Assembly (NCBI RefSeq): GCF_051660745.1
Contig: NZ_JBOFQF010000042.1
Location: 62,001 to 126,000, forward strand
Reading direction: 5' to 3'
From: Segniliparus sp051660745
GTDB taxonomy: Bacteria > Actinomycetota > Actinomycetes > Mycobacteriales > Mycobacteriaceae
DNA length: 64,000 nt
How positions within the stretch are numbered: the first letter of the stretch is position 1; every line of letters begins with the position of its first letter. Below, piece after piece: positions 22,284 to 32,037 of the stretch. Made by a program: the position numbers and the translations under genes. The notes under the pieces were generated by a model. It was not told the DNA's origin. It did no database searches and saw only the letters and a program-made list of their open reading frames with translations.

Positions 22284-22316
22284 AGGCTCAGCGTACCCCT
22301 TGCGCAGGTAATGGTC

Positions 22317-22712
22317 TTAATGGCTTGTGCCAACTCGGCTGGTCTCGGAGAGAAGCGAGGCGTTGAGCCTGGCCTGGGCCTTCAAGTACTCCGCCGTGCC
22401 TTCCGTCGCGCCGGCGAGAATCGCCTCCTGCTCGGCGGCGTTGACGTCTTTCGCCCATTGGGCGTCTTCGGCGAGGATCGTGACCAGCGTCGGAGTGATC
22501 GAGATGAACCCACCGTCGACCGCCGCGACATGCCGTCCGCCCTCGGGGTCGACGATGGTCACGGTGTAACCCTCGGCGAGCTGCCCGAACACCGGAATGT
22601 GCCCGGGCAGGACGCCGATCTCCCCGACCGTGGTGCGCGCGAGCACTTCCACGGCGGGGCCGTTCCAGAACTTCTCCTCGACGGAGATCAGCTCGACAGT
22701 GAACTCAGACAT
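22317..22712 (-). CDS. atpC: ATP synthase epsilon subunit
   Basis: 131 residues, F1 epsilon. Typical beta-sandwich motifs are VEEKFWNGPA (near the start), GEIGVLPGHIP and VDGGFISI, followed by a short helical tail. It closes the atp operon, 6 bp after atpD. In mycobacteria a DUF2550 gene usually follows; here murA follows at once. Confidence 0.95.
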   Translation of the reverse strand: MSEFTVELISVEEKFWNGPAVEVLARTTVGEIGVLPGHIPVFGQLAEGYTVTIVDPEGGRHVAAVDGGFISITPTLVTILAEDAQWAKDVNAAEQEAILAGATEGTAEYLKAQARLNASLLSETSRVGTSH

Positions 22713-22718
22713 CTGCTC

Positions 22719-24167
<1,449 letters not shown>

Positions 24168-24172
24168 TTTTC

Positions 24173-25144
24173 TTAGCCTCTTCCTGCGCTAGACGACAAC
24201 GCGCCAGCGCCACCGACGATTTCACTGATTTCTTGGGTGATCTGGGCCTGGCGGAGTTGGTTCGCCTGGCGGGTCAAAGTCTTGGCCAATTCGCTCGCGT
24301 TGTCCGTCGCCGCCTTCATCGCGGTGCGCCGGGCAGCGGACTCCGCGGCGGCCGCGTCGAGCAGCGACGCGTACACCCGGGAGCTCAAATACTTCGGCAG
24401 AAGCGCGCCGAGCAGATCGTCGGCCTCGGGCTCGAACTCGTACTCGGTCGTGTCGCCCTCCTCGGCCGACGAGCTCTTCTCGGCCGGAGTCGCGAGCTCG
24501 TCCTCGTCGGAGTACTCGATGTCGAGCGGCGCAAGGCGGCGGGCCTTGGGCCGCTGGGTGAGCATCGAGACGAACTGCGTGTAGACGATGTGCAGCTCGT
24601 CGACGCCTTCCGTGGTCCCCGAGCCGTCGTACGAGTCGATCTCGGACCCCGAGCCTGCGAGGAACAGCTCGACGAGGTGCTTGCTCGCCTGCGCGGCGTC
24701 GCTGTAGTCCGGCTGCTGGGAGAAACCGGTCCAGGAGCCGACGACCTTGCGGTGGCGGAAGCCGTAGTAGCTGACGCCCTTCTGGCCGAGCACGAAGACC
24801 ACCGGCTCCTTGCCCTCTTGGCGCAGCTTCGCGTACAAAGCCTCAGCCTCTTTGAAGACGTTGGAGTTGTAGCCGCCGCACATGCCTCGGTCGCTCGTCA
24901 CAACGAGCACGCCCGCGCGCTTCGGCTCGGTCCGAGCCGTCAGCAGCGGGTGGTCCAGCGACGTCGACGCGTTGGCCAACGAGGTGAGGACCTCAGTGAT
25001 CTTCTCCGCGTACGGGCGCGACGCGGCAACCCGCGCCTGCGCCTTCGTGATGCGCGAGGTTGCGATCAGCTCCTGCGCCTTGGTGATCTTCTTGGTGGAG
25101 TTGACCGACCGGATGCGCGAGCGGAGCTCACGGATGCTGGCCAT
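24173..25144 (-). CDS. atpG: ATP synthase gamma subunit, with two extra loops
   Basis: 323 residues, longer than the usual 285-305. The N- and C-terminal coiled-coil helices that form the rotor shaft are intact (MASIRELRSRIRSVNSTKKITKA at the start, then TRQANQLRQAQITQEISEI near the end). The central domain carries a Gly/Ser loop at about residues 164-180, at the place where mycobacterial gamma has its special loop. A second, very acidic loop lies at about 211-235 (SDEDELATPAEKSSSAEEGD). The mycobacterial loop affects coupling and suppression of ATP hydrolysis. The role of the second loop is unknown. It starts at 25144, three bases after atpA. Confidence 0.96.
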   Translation of the reverse strand: MASIRELRSRIRSVNSTKKITKAQELIATSRITKAQARVAASRPYAEKITEVLTSLANASTSLDHPLLTARTEPKRAGVLVVTSDRGMCGGYNSNVFKEAEALYAKLRQEGKEPVVFVLGQKGVSYYGFRHRKVVGSWTGFSQQPDYSDAAQASKHLVELFLAGSGSEIDSYDGSGTTEGVDELHIVYTQFVSMLTQRPKARRLAPLDIEYSDEDELATPAEKSSSAEEGDTTEYEFEPEADDLLGALLPKYLSSRVYASLLDAAAAESAARRTAMKAATDNASELAKTLTRQANQLRQAQITQEISEIVGGAGALSSSAGRG

Positions 25145-25147
25145 GGA

Positions 25148-26779
25148 TCAACCCTTCTTCTTAATGGTCACCGTCTCGGCTTCCTCATGCTCCAGGGCCT
25201 CGGCCTCGGACTTGTCCACGACGCTGCTGCCGTCCGTGGCGACGAAGCCGCGCTTGAACTTGACCGTCGCCTCGACAAGCGAGTGCGCCTGGTCGCCGTC
25301 GATGGCGGCCTTGCCGCCCGCGATCGCCGAGTAGACGCCCTGCGCGTGCTGGTGCAGGTATTCGAGCAGCTCGGCGTTGAAGCGGCGGACATCGCCGACC
25401 GGCACCGAGTCGTAGTGGCCTTCGCCCGCGAGGTAGATGGACACGATCTGGTCTTCCACCGCCACCGGGGAGTACTGGTCCTGCTTGAGCAGCTCCACCC
25501 AGCGGGCGCCGCGCTCGAGCTGGGCCTTCGAAGCCGCGTCGAGGTCGGAGGCGAAGGCCGCGAAGGCTTCGAGCTCGCGGTACTGGGCGAGTTCGAGGCG
25601 CAGCGAGCCGGACACCTTCTTGAGGCCCTTCGTCTGGGCGGCGCCGCCGACTCGGGAGACCGAGATGCCGACGTTGATCGCCGGGCGCACGCCCTTGTTG
25701 AACAGGTCGGACTCGAGGAAGACCTGGCCGTCGGTGATGGAGATGACGTTGGTCGGGATGAAGGCGGACACGTCGTTCGCCTTCGTCTCGATGATCGGCA
25801 GGCCGGTCATCGAACCGCCGCCAAGCTCGTCCGAGAGCTTCGCGCAACGCTCCAGGAGGCGGGAGTGCAAGTAGAAGACGTCGCCGGGGTATGCCTCGCG
25901 GCCCGGCGGGCGGCGCAGCAGCAGGGAGATGGCGCGGTACGCCTCGGCCTGCTTGGTGAGGTCGTCGAAGACGATGAGCACGTGCTTGCCCGCGTACATC
26001 CAGTGCTGGCCGATAGCCGAGCCGGTGTAGGGGGCGAGCCACTTGAAGCCTGCGGAGTCGGACGCGGGGGCGGCGACGATGGTGGTGTACTCCATCGCGC
26101 CCGCAGCCTCGAGAGCGGTCTTGACGCCCGCGATGGTGGAGCCCTTCTGGCCGATCGCCACGTAGATGCAGCGCACCTGCTTGGTGGGGTCGCCGGTCTC
26201 CCAGTTCGCCTTCTGGTTGAGGATCGCGTCGATGCAGACCGCGGTCTTGCCGGTCTTGCGGTCGCCGATGACCAGCTGGCGCTGGCCCCGGCCGATCGCG
26301 GTCATCGAGTCGATGGCGATGATGCCCGTCGCGAGGGACTCTTCGACCGGCTGGCGCTGGAGCACCGAGGCGGCCTGGAGCTCGAGCACGCGGTTCGAGT
26401 CGGAGGCGATGTCGCCGAGGCCGTCGATCGGCTGGCCGAGCGGGTTGACGACCCGGCCGAGGAACGCGTCGCCGACCGGGACGGAGAGCACGTCGCCGGT
26501 GCGCTTGACCTGCTGGCCCGCCTCGATGTGCTCGAAGTCGCCGAGGATGACCACACCGACGTTGTCCTCTTCGAGGTTCAACGCCACCCCGAGCACCCCG
26601 CCGGGGAACTCCAGCAGCTCGTTGGTCATGACCGAGGGCAGGCCGCTCACGTGCGCGATGCCGTCGCTGGTGTCGATGACCTCGCCGATCTCCTCACGAG
26701 CCGACTCGGGGGTGAAAGAGGCGACGTACTGCTCGATCGCGCTCTGGATCTCTGCGGGGGAGATGGTCAGTTCTGCCAT
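25148..26779 (-). CDS. atpA: ATP synthase alpha subunit
   Basis: 543 residues, the nucleotide-binding non-catalytic F1 subunit. The P-loop is GDRKTGKTA, and the alpha-subunit signature PAINVGISVSRVGGAAQ is present. The C-terminus continues for about 30 residues past the usual end, with acidic and then Lys-rich sequence (EALEHEEAETVTIKKKG). This is like the mycobacterial alpha extension, which is known to hinder ATP hydrolysis. It lies between atpH and atpG. Confidence 0.98.
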   Translation of the reverse strand: MAELTISPAEIQSAIEQYVASFTPESAREEIGEVIDTSDGIAHVSGLPSVMTNELLEFPGGVLGVALNLEEDNVGVVILGDFEHIEAGQQVKRTGDVLSVPVGDAFLGRVVNPLGQPIDGLGDIASDSNRVLELQAASVLQRQPVEESLATGIIAIDSMTAIGRGQRQLVIGDRKTGKTAVCIDAILNQKANWETGDPTKQVRCIYVAIGQKGSTIAGVKTALEAAGAMEYTTIVAAPASDSAGFKWLAPYTGSAIGQHWMYAGKHVLIVFDDLTKQAEAYRAISLLLRRPPGREAYPGDVFYLHSRLLERCAKLSDELGGGSMTGLPIIETKANDVSAFIPTNVISITDGQVFLESDLFNKGVRPAINVGISVSRVGGAAQTKGLKKVSGSLRLELAQYRELEAFAAFASDLDAASKAQLERGARWVELLKQDQYSPVAVEDQIVSIYLAGEGHYDSVPVGDVRRFNAELLEYLHQHAQGVYSAIAGGKAAIDGDQAHSLVEATVKFKRGFVATDGSSVVDKSEAEALEHEEAETVTIKKKG

Positions 26780-26830
26780 GTCTTCGCGTTCCTTACTTCC
26801 TGTTTTACGTTCGTCTAAGTTCGGGGTGGT

Positions 26831-27679
26831 CTAGTTCGGCAATTCGGTGGCAGCGGTGGCGAGCTTCGCAGCGATCGTCCCGTCGATCACCTCGTCGGCC
26901 ACCGTGACCCGCAAACCGCCGATCACCTCGGGGTCCACGTCGATCTGCACCGAGATCGGCCTGCCGTAGATCTTGCCGAGCGCTGCCTGCAGACGCGAGA
27001 TCTGCGCGTCGTTGAGCGCGATCGCGGCCACCACATGCGCCACCGACTCTCCTCGGCGGCTCGCCGCGAGCTCGGCGAGCAACGACACCGTCCGGTCCAG
27101 GCTGTGGTCTTGGTCGAAGGTGTGGAAAACCACCGCGCGACGCAGCAGCTTCGCGGTCACGCCGGTCGTCTTCCCGGAGATCACCCGGTCCAAGAGCTGG
27201 AGACGGCCCTCGATCGGCGCCACTCGGTCGCTCAGGTGCCCGTTCAGCTCGGCGTTCGCCTCCAAAAGGCGGCCGAAGCGGAACAGCTCGTCCTCGACTT
27301 CTTCCAGCTGGCCTGCCCGCTCCGCGTCGATGAGCAGGCTCAGATTGCCGAGCTGCCCCAACGCGAGGGTCAGATCCCAGCCGCTCGACCATTCCTCGCG
27401 GGCCGCCGCTCGGACCACGTCCAGAGCCGGGGCCCCGATTTTGCCGGACAAGACGGAGTCGACAAGGCCCGCCTTGCGCTCGCTGCCCTCGCCGGAGTCC
27501 GCGAGCGCCTGCCGAAGGGCGTGGTTCTGACGGAGCAGCCTCGCGACCTGGCTCAAGTCCTCGAAGAGCTCGCCGAGCTCGGCGGAGCTCAGCCCGGCCG
27601 CGCGGGCGTCGAACTGCTGCTTGACCGATTGGAAAGCGTTGCGGCTCGTCGCGCGGATAGTGCTGGTCGTGTGGATCAT
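26831..27679 (-). CDS. atpH: ATP synthase delta subunit (separate, not fused to b)
   Basis: 282 residues. It matches the delta half of the mycobacterial b-delta fusion. The helical N-terminal domain has VARLLRQNHALRQAL. The linking region has EVEDELFRFGRLLEANAEL. The C-terminal domain has IYGRPISVQIDVDPEVIGG and VADEVIDGT. It is long for a bacterial delta (about 180), as the fusion's delta part is in mycobacteria. The ATG overlaps the stop of the preceding b'-like gene by four bases (ATGA), so a ribosome would pass directly from one to the other. Confidence 0.93.
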   Translation of the reverse strand: MIHTTSTIRATSRNAFQSVKQQFDARAAGLSSAELGELFEDLSQVARLLRQNHALRQALADSGEGSERKAGLVDSVLSGKIGAPALDVVRAAAREEWSSGWDLTLALGQLGNLSLLIDAERAGQLEEVEDELFRFGRLLEANAELNGHLSDRVAPIEGRLQLLDRVISGKTTGVTAKLLRRAVVFHTFDQDHSLDRTVSLLAELAASRRGESVAHVVAAIALNDAQISRLQAALGKIYGRPISVQIDVDPEVIGGLRVTVADEVIDGTIAAKLATAATELPN

Positions 27680-28218
27680 GCCGCACCTCCCGAAGACGCC
27701 GCGTTGTTCGCGAGCGCCTCAAGCTCGTCGATGAAGCTGTCGATGCTGCTCGAACGGGCCTCGTCAGTCGAAAGACGCTGCTGCACGATCGCAGCCGCGC
27801 CGCCGTGGACCGCGTTGCCGAGTTCGACACGCAGCTCGCGGGTCAGCTGCTGGCGGTGCAGGAGCGCCTGCTCCTGCCCGTGCTGCTTGACGCGGGCGAC
27901 TTCGACCTGCGTCTGCTCGCGCAACGCGGCAAGGATCTTCACCGAGTCCTCTTTCGCCTCGGCGCGCAGCTGCTCGCCCTCGGCGCGCGCCTTCGCGACC
28001 GCGTCGGCGTACTCCTGCTCGGCCTTCTTCCGCGCGCCCGCGGCCTGCTCGGCCTCGGCGATCTGGTGGCGGACCTGGTCCTGCTGCTTCGCCATGACTG
28101 CCTTGAGCGGCGGAGCGACGTATTTGACGATGACAAAGACGATCGCGGCGAAGCCGAGGAGCTGACCGCCGAAGACGGCCCAGTCCAATGTCACATGAAA
28201 CGGTTCCACGTGCAGCAC
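27676..28218 (-). CDS. atpF': ATP synthase b'-like stator subunit (N-terminal half of the mycobacterial b-delta fusion)
   Basis: 180 residues. One membrane helix (about residues 13-35, AVFGGQLLGFAAIVFVIVKYVAP) is followed by a long charged coiled coil to about residue 150. In M. tuberculosis this part is fused in frame to delta as AtpH of about 446 residues. Here it ends with TGA at 27676, overlapping the atpH start. It is the second b-type subunit, after atpF, so the stator would be a b/b' heterodimer with a free delta. Confidence 0.9.
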   Translation of the reverse strand: MLHVEPFHVTLDWAVFGGQLLGFAAIVFVIVKYVAPPLKAVMAKQQDQVRHQIAEAEQAAGARKKAEQEYADAVAKARAEGEQLRAEAKEDSVKILAALREQTQVEVARVKQHGQEQALLHRQQLTRELRVELGNAVHGGAAAIVQQRLSTDEARSSSIDSFIDELEALANNAASSGGAA

Positions 28219-28221
28219 GGG

Positions 28222-28746
28222 TCAGCTCCTTCCCGCGAGGTCGTGCTCAAGCCCGTCGGCGATTGAGACCCCGGCTCCGTTGTTCAACACCTTGCCCGCG
28301 AGCTCTTCGGACAGCGGTCCGACCGAGCCTTTGAGCTCGGCGCTGATCCGGTCCGCCTGCGCCCGCAGCTCGCCGTCGACCTGCGCTTGCGCCTGGTCGG
28401 CCTCGGCCTGCGCGGCGGCGCGGGCTTCGCCGAGCGCCTTCTGCCCTTCAGCTCGCGCCTGGTCCCTGATCGAGGTGGCCTCGGTCCGCGCCCCGGACAG
28501 CTCCTCGGAGTATTTCCGCTGGGCGTTCCGGAGGGCTTCTGCGGCCTTCTGGTTGTCCTCGTTCGTCTTCACAGCCTGCGCCTCGCGGGCTTGAAGCACC
28601 GATTGGATCGGCGGAACGACAAACTTCCAGATGACTGCGAGCACGATCAAGAAGATGACGAGCTCCACAAGGAAGGTGCCGTTGGGGATGAGGAAGTTGT
28701 CCTTCTTCTCCCCTTCGGCGAGCACGGAGACGGTCGTCAGAGTCAT
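28222..28746 (-). CDS. atpF: ATP synthase b subunit
   Basis: 174 residues. The N-terminus NFLIPNGTFLVELVIFLIVL, and the helix that follows, anchor it in the membrane. The rest is a hydrophilic coiled coil rich in Ala/Glu/Arg. It forms the peripheral stalk of FoF1. It lies 25 bp after atpE and 3 bp before the b'-like gene. Confidence 0.95.
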   Translation of the reverse strand: MTLTTVSVLAEGEKKDNFLIPNGTFLVELVIFLIVLAVIWKFVVPPIQSVLQAREAQAVKTNEDNQKAAEALRNAQRKYSEELSGARTEATSIRDQARAEGQKALGEARAAAQAEADQAQAQVDGELRAQADRISAELKGSVGPLSEELAGKVLNNGAGVSIADGLEHDLAGRS

Positions 28747-28771
28747 GGGTTTTCGCGTCCTATTTCGCTAC

Positions 28772-29047
28772 TTACTGAGTCGGGAGCAGGCCAGGGGTGG
28801 CGAAGGCGAAGAACGCCATGAACGCGAGGTTGATGAAGTACATAGCCTCACAAAGGCCGACCGTGATGAAGAACGGGGTGAAAAGCCGTCCCTGCGCCTC
28901 CGGCTGCCGAGCGACGCCAGCGATCAGCTGGCCGCCGGCCAGACCGTCGCCGATCGCAGCGCCCATGGCGCCGCCGCCGAGCATGATACCGCCGCCGACG
29001 AGAGCGCCAGCAGTGATGAGCGCGTTCGCGCCTTGCACATCAGCCAT
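28772..29047 (-). CDS. atpE: ATP synthase c subunit
   Basis: 91 residues, two membrane helices joined by the polar loop ARQPEAQGRLF. The proton-binding carboxylate is Glu67 in VGLCEAMYFINLAFMAF, equal to Glu61 of M. tuberculosis. Asp34 equals Asp28 and Tyr70 equals Tyr64. At the Ala63 position there is Met69. Ala63 changes, including natural Met, are linked to bedaquiline resistance in mycobacteria. The N-terminus is about six residues longer than in M. tuberculosis. Confidence 0.97.
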   Translation of the reverse strand: MADVQGANALITAGALVGGGIMLGGGAMGAAIGDGLAGGQLIAGVARQPEAQGRLFTPFFITVGLCEAMYFINLAFMAFFAFATPGLLPTQ

Positions 29048-29179
29048 GAGTGTTCCTTTTCCTCATACTTCTCCGCGCGTGCTGCGCGGGTGTGTTTTCA
29101 TTTTTGGGGTTTTACGCTGTGCCAGGGCGGCGAGTTCCCCGCCGCCAGTTGTCAGGATGTCCTGCTCAGAGCTTTCTGC

Positions 29180-29941
29180 TCAGTGGTGCTCGTCCTCCAG
29201 CTCCATGGATTGGCTGAAGTACAAGACGGTGAGCAAGGCGAAGATGAACGCCTGGATCAAGCCGACGAAGAGGTCGAAGAGCTTCCAGATCGCGTTCGGC
29301 CCCCACTGGATGTACCAGGGGAACATCGCGATGAGCGCCACCATGATGCCGCCCGCGAACATGTTGCCGAAAAGACGGAGGGAGAGCGAGATGGGCTTCG
29401 CGAGCTCTTCGATGATGTTGATGATGAAGAGGATCGGCGAGTGGCCCTTGACGACCTGCTTGAGGTGCTGGCCGACGCCGCCGCGCCTGCGGACGCCCGC
29501 CACGTGGTAGAAGACGAACACGAACAGCGCCAAGGCCAGCGTGAAGTTGATGTCGGAGGCAGGCGGCTTGATCAGCTCCTCGTCGCCGATCTGCAAGGGC
29601 ACCACAGAGAGCCAGTTGGAGATCAGGATGAAGACGAAGATGGTGACCGCGAGCGGCAGCACGAAGGGCGCGACTTTCAAACCGATGGCGCTCTCGATCT
29701 GCCCCCGCATCTGCACTGTGATCGCCTCGAAGAAGAGCTGCACCCCGCCCGGCACGCCGGAGGTGACTTTCGCGCGCAAGTAGAACGCGAGGCCGAGGAC
29801 GATGGCGGCGGAGACGACCGTCGCCAAGATCGTGTCGAGGTTGAACGACAAGCCGAACAACTCGGCCTTCCAGTGCTCGCCGACCTTGATGGAGGATTCG
29901 GCGAGAAGGCGGGTTTGAGCCAAAGGAACCTGGTCAGTCAT
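29180..29941 (-). CDS. atpB: ATP synthase a subunit
   Basis: 253 residues, a proton-channel membrane protein with five to six helices. The essential arginine is in SLSLRLFGNMFAG. The gene overlaps the upstream atpI-like gene by four bases. A gap of 132 bp separates it from atpE; I see no gene there. Confidence 0.96.
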   Translation of the reverse strand: MTDQVPLAQTRLLAESSIKVGEHWKAELFGLSFNLDTILATVVSAAIVLGLAFYLRAKVTSGVPGGVQLFFEAITVQMRGQIESAIGLKVAPFVLPLAVTIFVFILISNWLSVVPLQIGDEELIKPPASDINFTLALALFVFVFYHVAGVRRRGGVGQHLKQVVKGHSPILFIINIIEELAKPISLSLRLFGNMFAGGIMVALIAMFPWYIQWGPNAIWKLFDLFVGLIQAFIFALLTVLYFSQSMELEDEHH

Positions 29942-30384
29942 GAGTGCTGGCGAAGTCCTTTCAGAACGGGCACGGAAGTGTTGACCAGGAAAATAACCTG
30001 GAAGACCGCGAGGCCGAGGAAAACTCCCAGTCCATCTGGCCGGTCGAGGAACCCTACCACAAGCGCTAAGAGCGAAATGACGCCCAGTCGCTTGAAGGAG
30101 GAGACTGCCAAAAGCGCCTTGCTCGGATTGGCTTCAGCGGTCACTTTCGCCACCGCGCGCTGGACCATCCAGAGGTTGGCGAGGCCGAGCACAAGCCCGA
30201 AACAGGCGTACACGCCCATGAACGGGTGGCGCAGGGCGCTGCACGCCGCGATGAAGACCATGCCGAACACCACCGAGACGATGATGGGCCATTGCAGGCT
30301 CAGGGACGCGACCGGCATGACGAACCCGTCATGCTCCTCGGGAGCCCCTTCCGAGCCCTGCGGAGCGGGAGTCTGCTCGCTCAA
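29938..30384 (-). CDS. atpI: ATP synthase protein I-like membrane protein (Rv1303-like)
   Basis: 148 residues with four predicted membrane helices (about residues 32-50, 56-75, 100-115, 120-138). By position before atpB it is the AtpI counterpart, thought to help assemble the c-ring. The start is TTG at 30384. AAGGAGG lies seven bases upstream, and the TTG overlaps the upstream stop as TTGA. A longer TTG frame at 30402 would place the ribosome site inside the gene. Confidence 0.75.
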   Translation of the reverse strand: MSEQTPAPQGSEGAPEEHDGFVMPVASLSLQWPIIVSVVFGMVFIAACSALRHPFMGVYACFGLVLGLANLWMVQRAVAKVTAEANPSKALLAVSSFKRLGVISLLALVVGFLDRPDGLGVFLGLAVFQVIFLVNTSVPVLKGLRQHS

Positions 30385-30647
30385 CCCAGTGCCTCCTTGC
30401 AACTCGGGCCCTCCTCGGGGTGGTGCTTCTCAGCTTCGGAGTCCGCTTTCGCGAACCGGCGCACTTGGAGCGCGATCATCGTGGCCGCGCCGACGACGCC
30501 AATCGCGAGACCGGCGAACAGAAGGGCGGGAGACGTGTCCCAGAGCCCGTCGAGCAGATACCCGACGACCAAGCCCAGGACCACCGACCCGGCGACAGAA
30601 GCGCCAAGGCCGATCAATTCCCGCGAGCTCGGGCCAGAAGCGGCCAT
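30381..30647 (-). CDS. AtpZ/AtpI-type small membrane protein
   Basis: 88 residues with two membrane helices (about 10-30 and 40-60) and the GYLLDGLWDTSP turn typical of small F1Fo-associated AtpZ-like proteins. AtpZ has been proposed to carry Mg/Ca or to assist assembly. It heads the atp operon, starting 85 bp after a palindrome and about 140 bp after a predicted promoter. Confidence 0.7.
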   Translation of the reverse strand: MAASGPSSRELIGLGASVAGSVVLGLVVGYLLDGLWDTSPALLFAGLAIGVVGAATMIALQVRRFAKADSEAEKHHPEEGPSCKEALG

Positions 30648-30731
30648 CTCTGTGCTCCAGCTCCTTCCGGTTCAGCAGTCTGTGGGGCGGCAGGGCGACT
30701 GCCGGGGTCCGACGCGGCCCCCTTCTCGCCC

Positions 30732-30762
30732 TCAACCGATATCGGGTCCCGATAGCGGTTGA
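30732..30762. promoter_or_regulatory. 31-bp near-perfect palindrome ahead of the atp operon
   Basis: The arms 30732-30746 and 30748-30762 match as an inverted repeat with one mismatch in 15 positions and one central base. The outer half-site is TCAACCG. It lies 85 bp before the AtpZ-like gene and about 20-50 bp after the predicted transcription start, with no T-run, so it looks more like an operator or leader hairpin than a terminator. Confidence 0.55.
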
Positions 30763-30786
30763 ACTGCAATAACCTCGTCGCGCAGC

Positions 30787-30816
30787 AGATTACCACAGCG
30801 GAAAACCACCTGTCCA
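30787..30816 (-). promoter_or_regulatory. Predicted promoter of the atp operon
   Basis: Minus strand: -35 box TGGACA (30811-30816), 18-bp spacer, -10 box TAATCT (30787-30792). It lies in the 206-bp gap between wecA and the AtpZ-like gene. Confidence 0.45.
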
Positions 30817-30853
30817 CTACGGGTCGTAGTAGCTCTTGTCCCGAGCGGCCCCG

Positions 30854-31987
30854 TCACTTGCCGCGCGAGCGTTTGAGCTTCGGCCACACCGTGACCAGTC
30901 CGGCGGCCAAGAGCCCTGCGACGGTCAGCGCGAGAACGGCCAGCCTCGGGAACCGGGTGCTCGCCACCACGCCGAAGGTGAGCACCCAGACCCACAAGTA
31001 GAAGACCAGCACCGCGCGCGGATGGCTGTGCCCGAGCGCGATCATCCGATGGTGCAGATGCAGCTTGTCCGTCGTGCCGAACGGGCTCTGCCCCGCCCGC
31101 ACCCGCCTGACCACGGCCAAAAGCACGTCGAGGAACGGCACGAACAGCGTCGCCACCACCAAGAGCAGCGGGGCGAGCAGGGCGTATCCGTCGGTCGTGC
31201 CGAACGCGGCCTGGGTGATCCGCCCCGAGGCCGACGTGGCCCCTGCCGAGAGCATGAGCCCGATGAGCATCGCCCCCGAGTCCCCCATGAAGATTTTGGC
31301 GGGGTGGAAATTGTGCGGCAAGAATCCGAAGCAGGTCCCCGCGAGCGCGGCCGAGATCAGCGCGGGCGGATAGCTCCCGACGTCCCCGCCCTGCTTCTGC
31401 AAGAGACCGATGGAGAAGAGGCAGATCCCCGCGCTGACGATGAACCCCAATCCGGCGGCGAGGCCGTCGAGCCCGTCGATGAAATTCATCGCGTTGATCG
31501 CGAGCACGGTGACGCCCGCCGTGATGAGCCCCCCTTGGAGCCGGTCGAGCACAACGACGCCGACATCGCTGAACGGCACATAGAGGTACTCCCAGGACAG
31601 GCCGAGGAGCACGAGCACCGCCGCAGACGTCAACTGGCCGACCAATTTGGTCGCCCAGTCCAGCTCGAACTGGTCGTCAATGGCGCCGACCAGGACGATG
31701 ATCCCGCCCGCGACCATCACCGCCGCCATGTCCGTCGAATACGAGAAGCCTCGTTTGAGCGCGGGGAGCTGGGACGCGAGCAAGAGCGCCGCCACCACGG
31801 CGGTGTACATCGCGACCCCGCCCATCCGGGGGGTCGGGATATGGTGCATGTCCCGTTCCCTCGGCACATGCACCGCCCCCGCCTTGACCGCCGCCGCGCC
31901 GACCGCCCCGGTCAAGAAATACGTGACCACGGCCGCCGTGAGAAAGACCAGGGCGAGCTCGCGATACGGGACGCCCAGTAAGTACAC
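30854..31987 (-). CDS. wecA: Decaprenyl-phosphate GlcNAc-1-phosphate transferase (MraY/WecA family)
   Basis: 377 residues, about ten membrane helices. Family motifs are GAIDDQFELD, NAMNFIDGLDGLAAG, FMGDSGAM and LHLHHRMI. In mycolata the enzyme moves GlcNAc-1-P from UDP-GlcNAc to decaprenyl phosphate, starting the linker between peptidoglycan and arabinogalactan. Its place before atpI is as in M. tuberculosis Rv1302. The 50-bp gap to tsaC suggests co-transcription. Confidence 0.92.
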   Translation of the reverse strand: MYLLGVPYRELALVFLTAAVVTYFLTGAVGAAAVKAGAVHVPRERDMHHIPTPRMGGVAMYTAVVAALLLASQLPALKRGFSYSTDMAAVMVAGGIIVLVGAIDDQFELDWATKLVGQLTSAAVLVLLGLSWEYLYVPFSDVGVVVLDRLQGGLITAGVTVLAINAMNFIDGLDGLAAGLGFIVSAGICLFSIGLLQKQGGDVGSYPPALISAALAGTCFGFLPHNFHPAKIFMGDSGAMLIGLMLSAGATSASGRITQAAFGTTDGYALLAPLLLVVATLFVPFLDVLLAVVRRVRAGQSPFGTTDKLHLHHRMIALGHSHPRAVLVFYLWVWVLTFGVVASTRFPRLAVLALTVAGLLAAGLVTVWPKLKRSRGK

Positions 31988-32037
31988 CCTCAGGAGATTA
32001 CCTTTCCCGACCTGAGAGACGACTGAGGCGCGATGGC

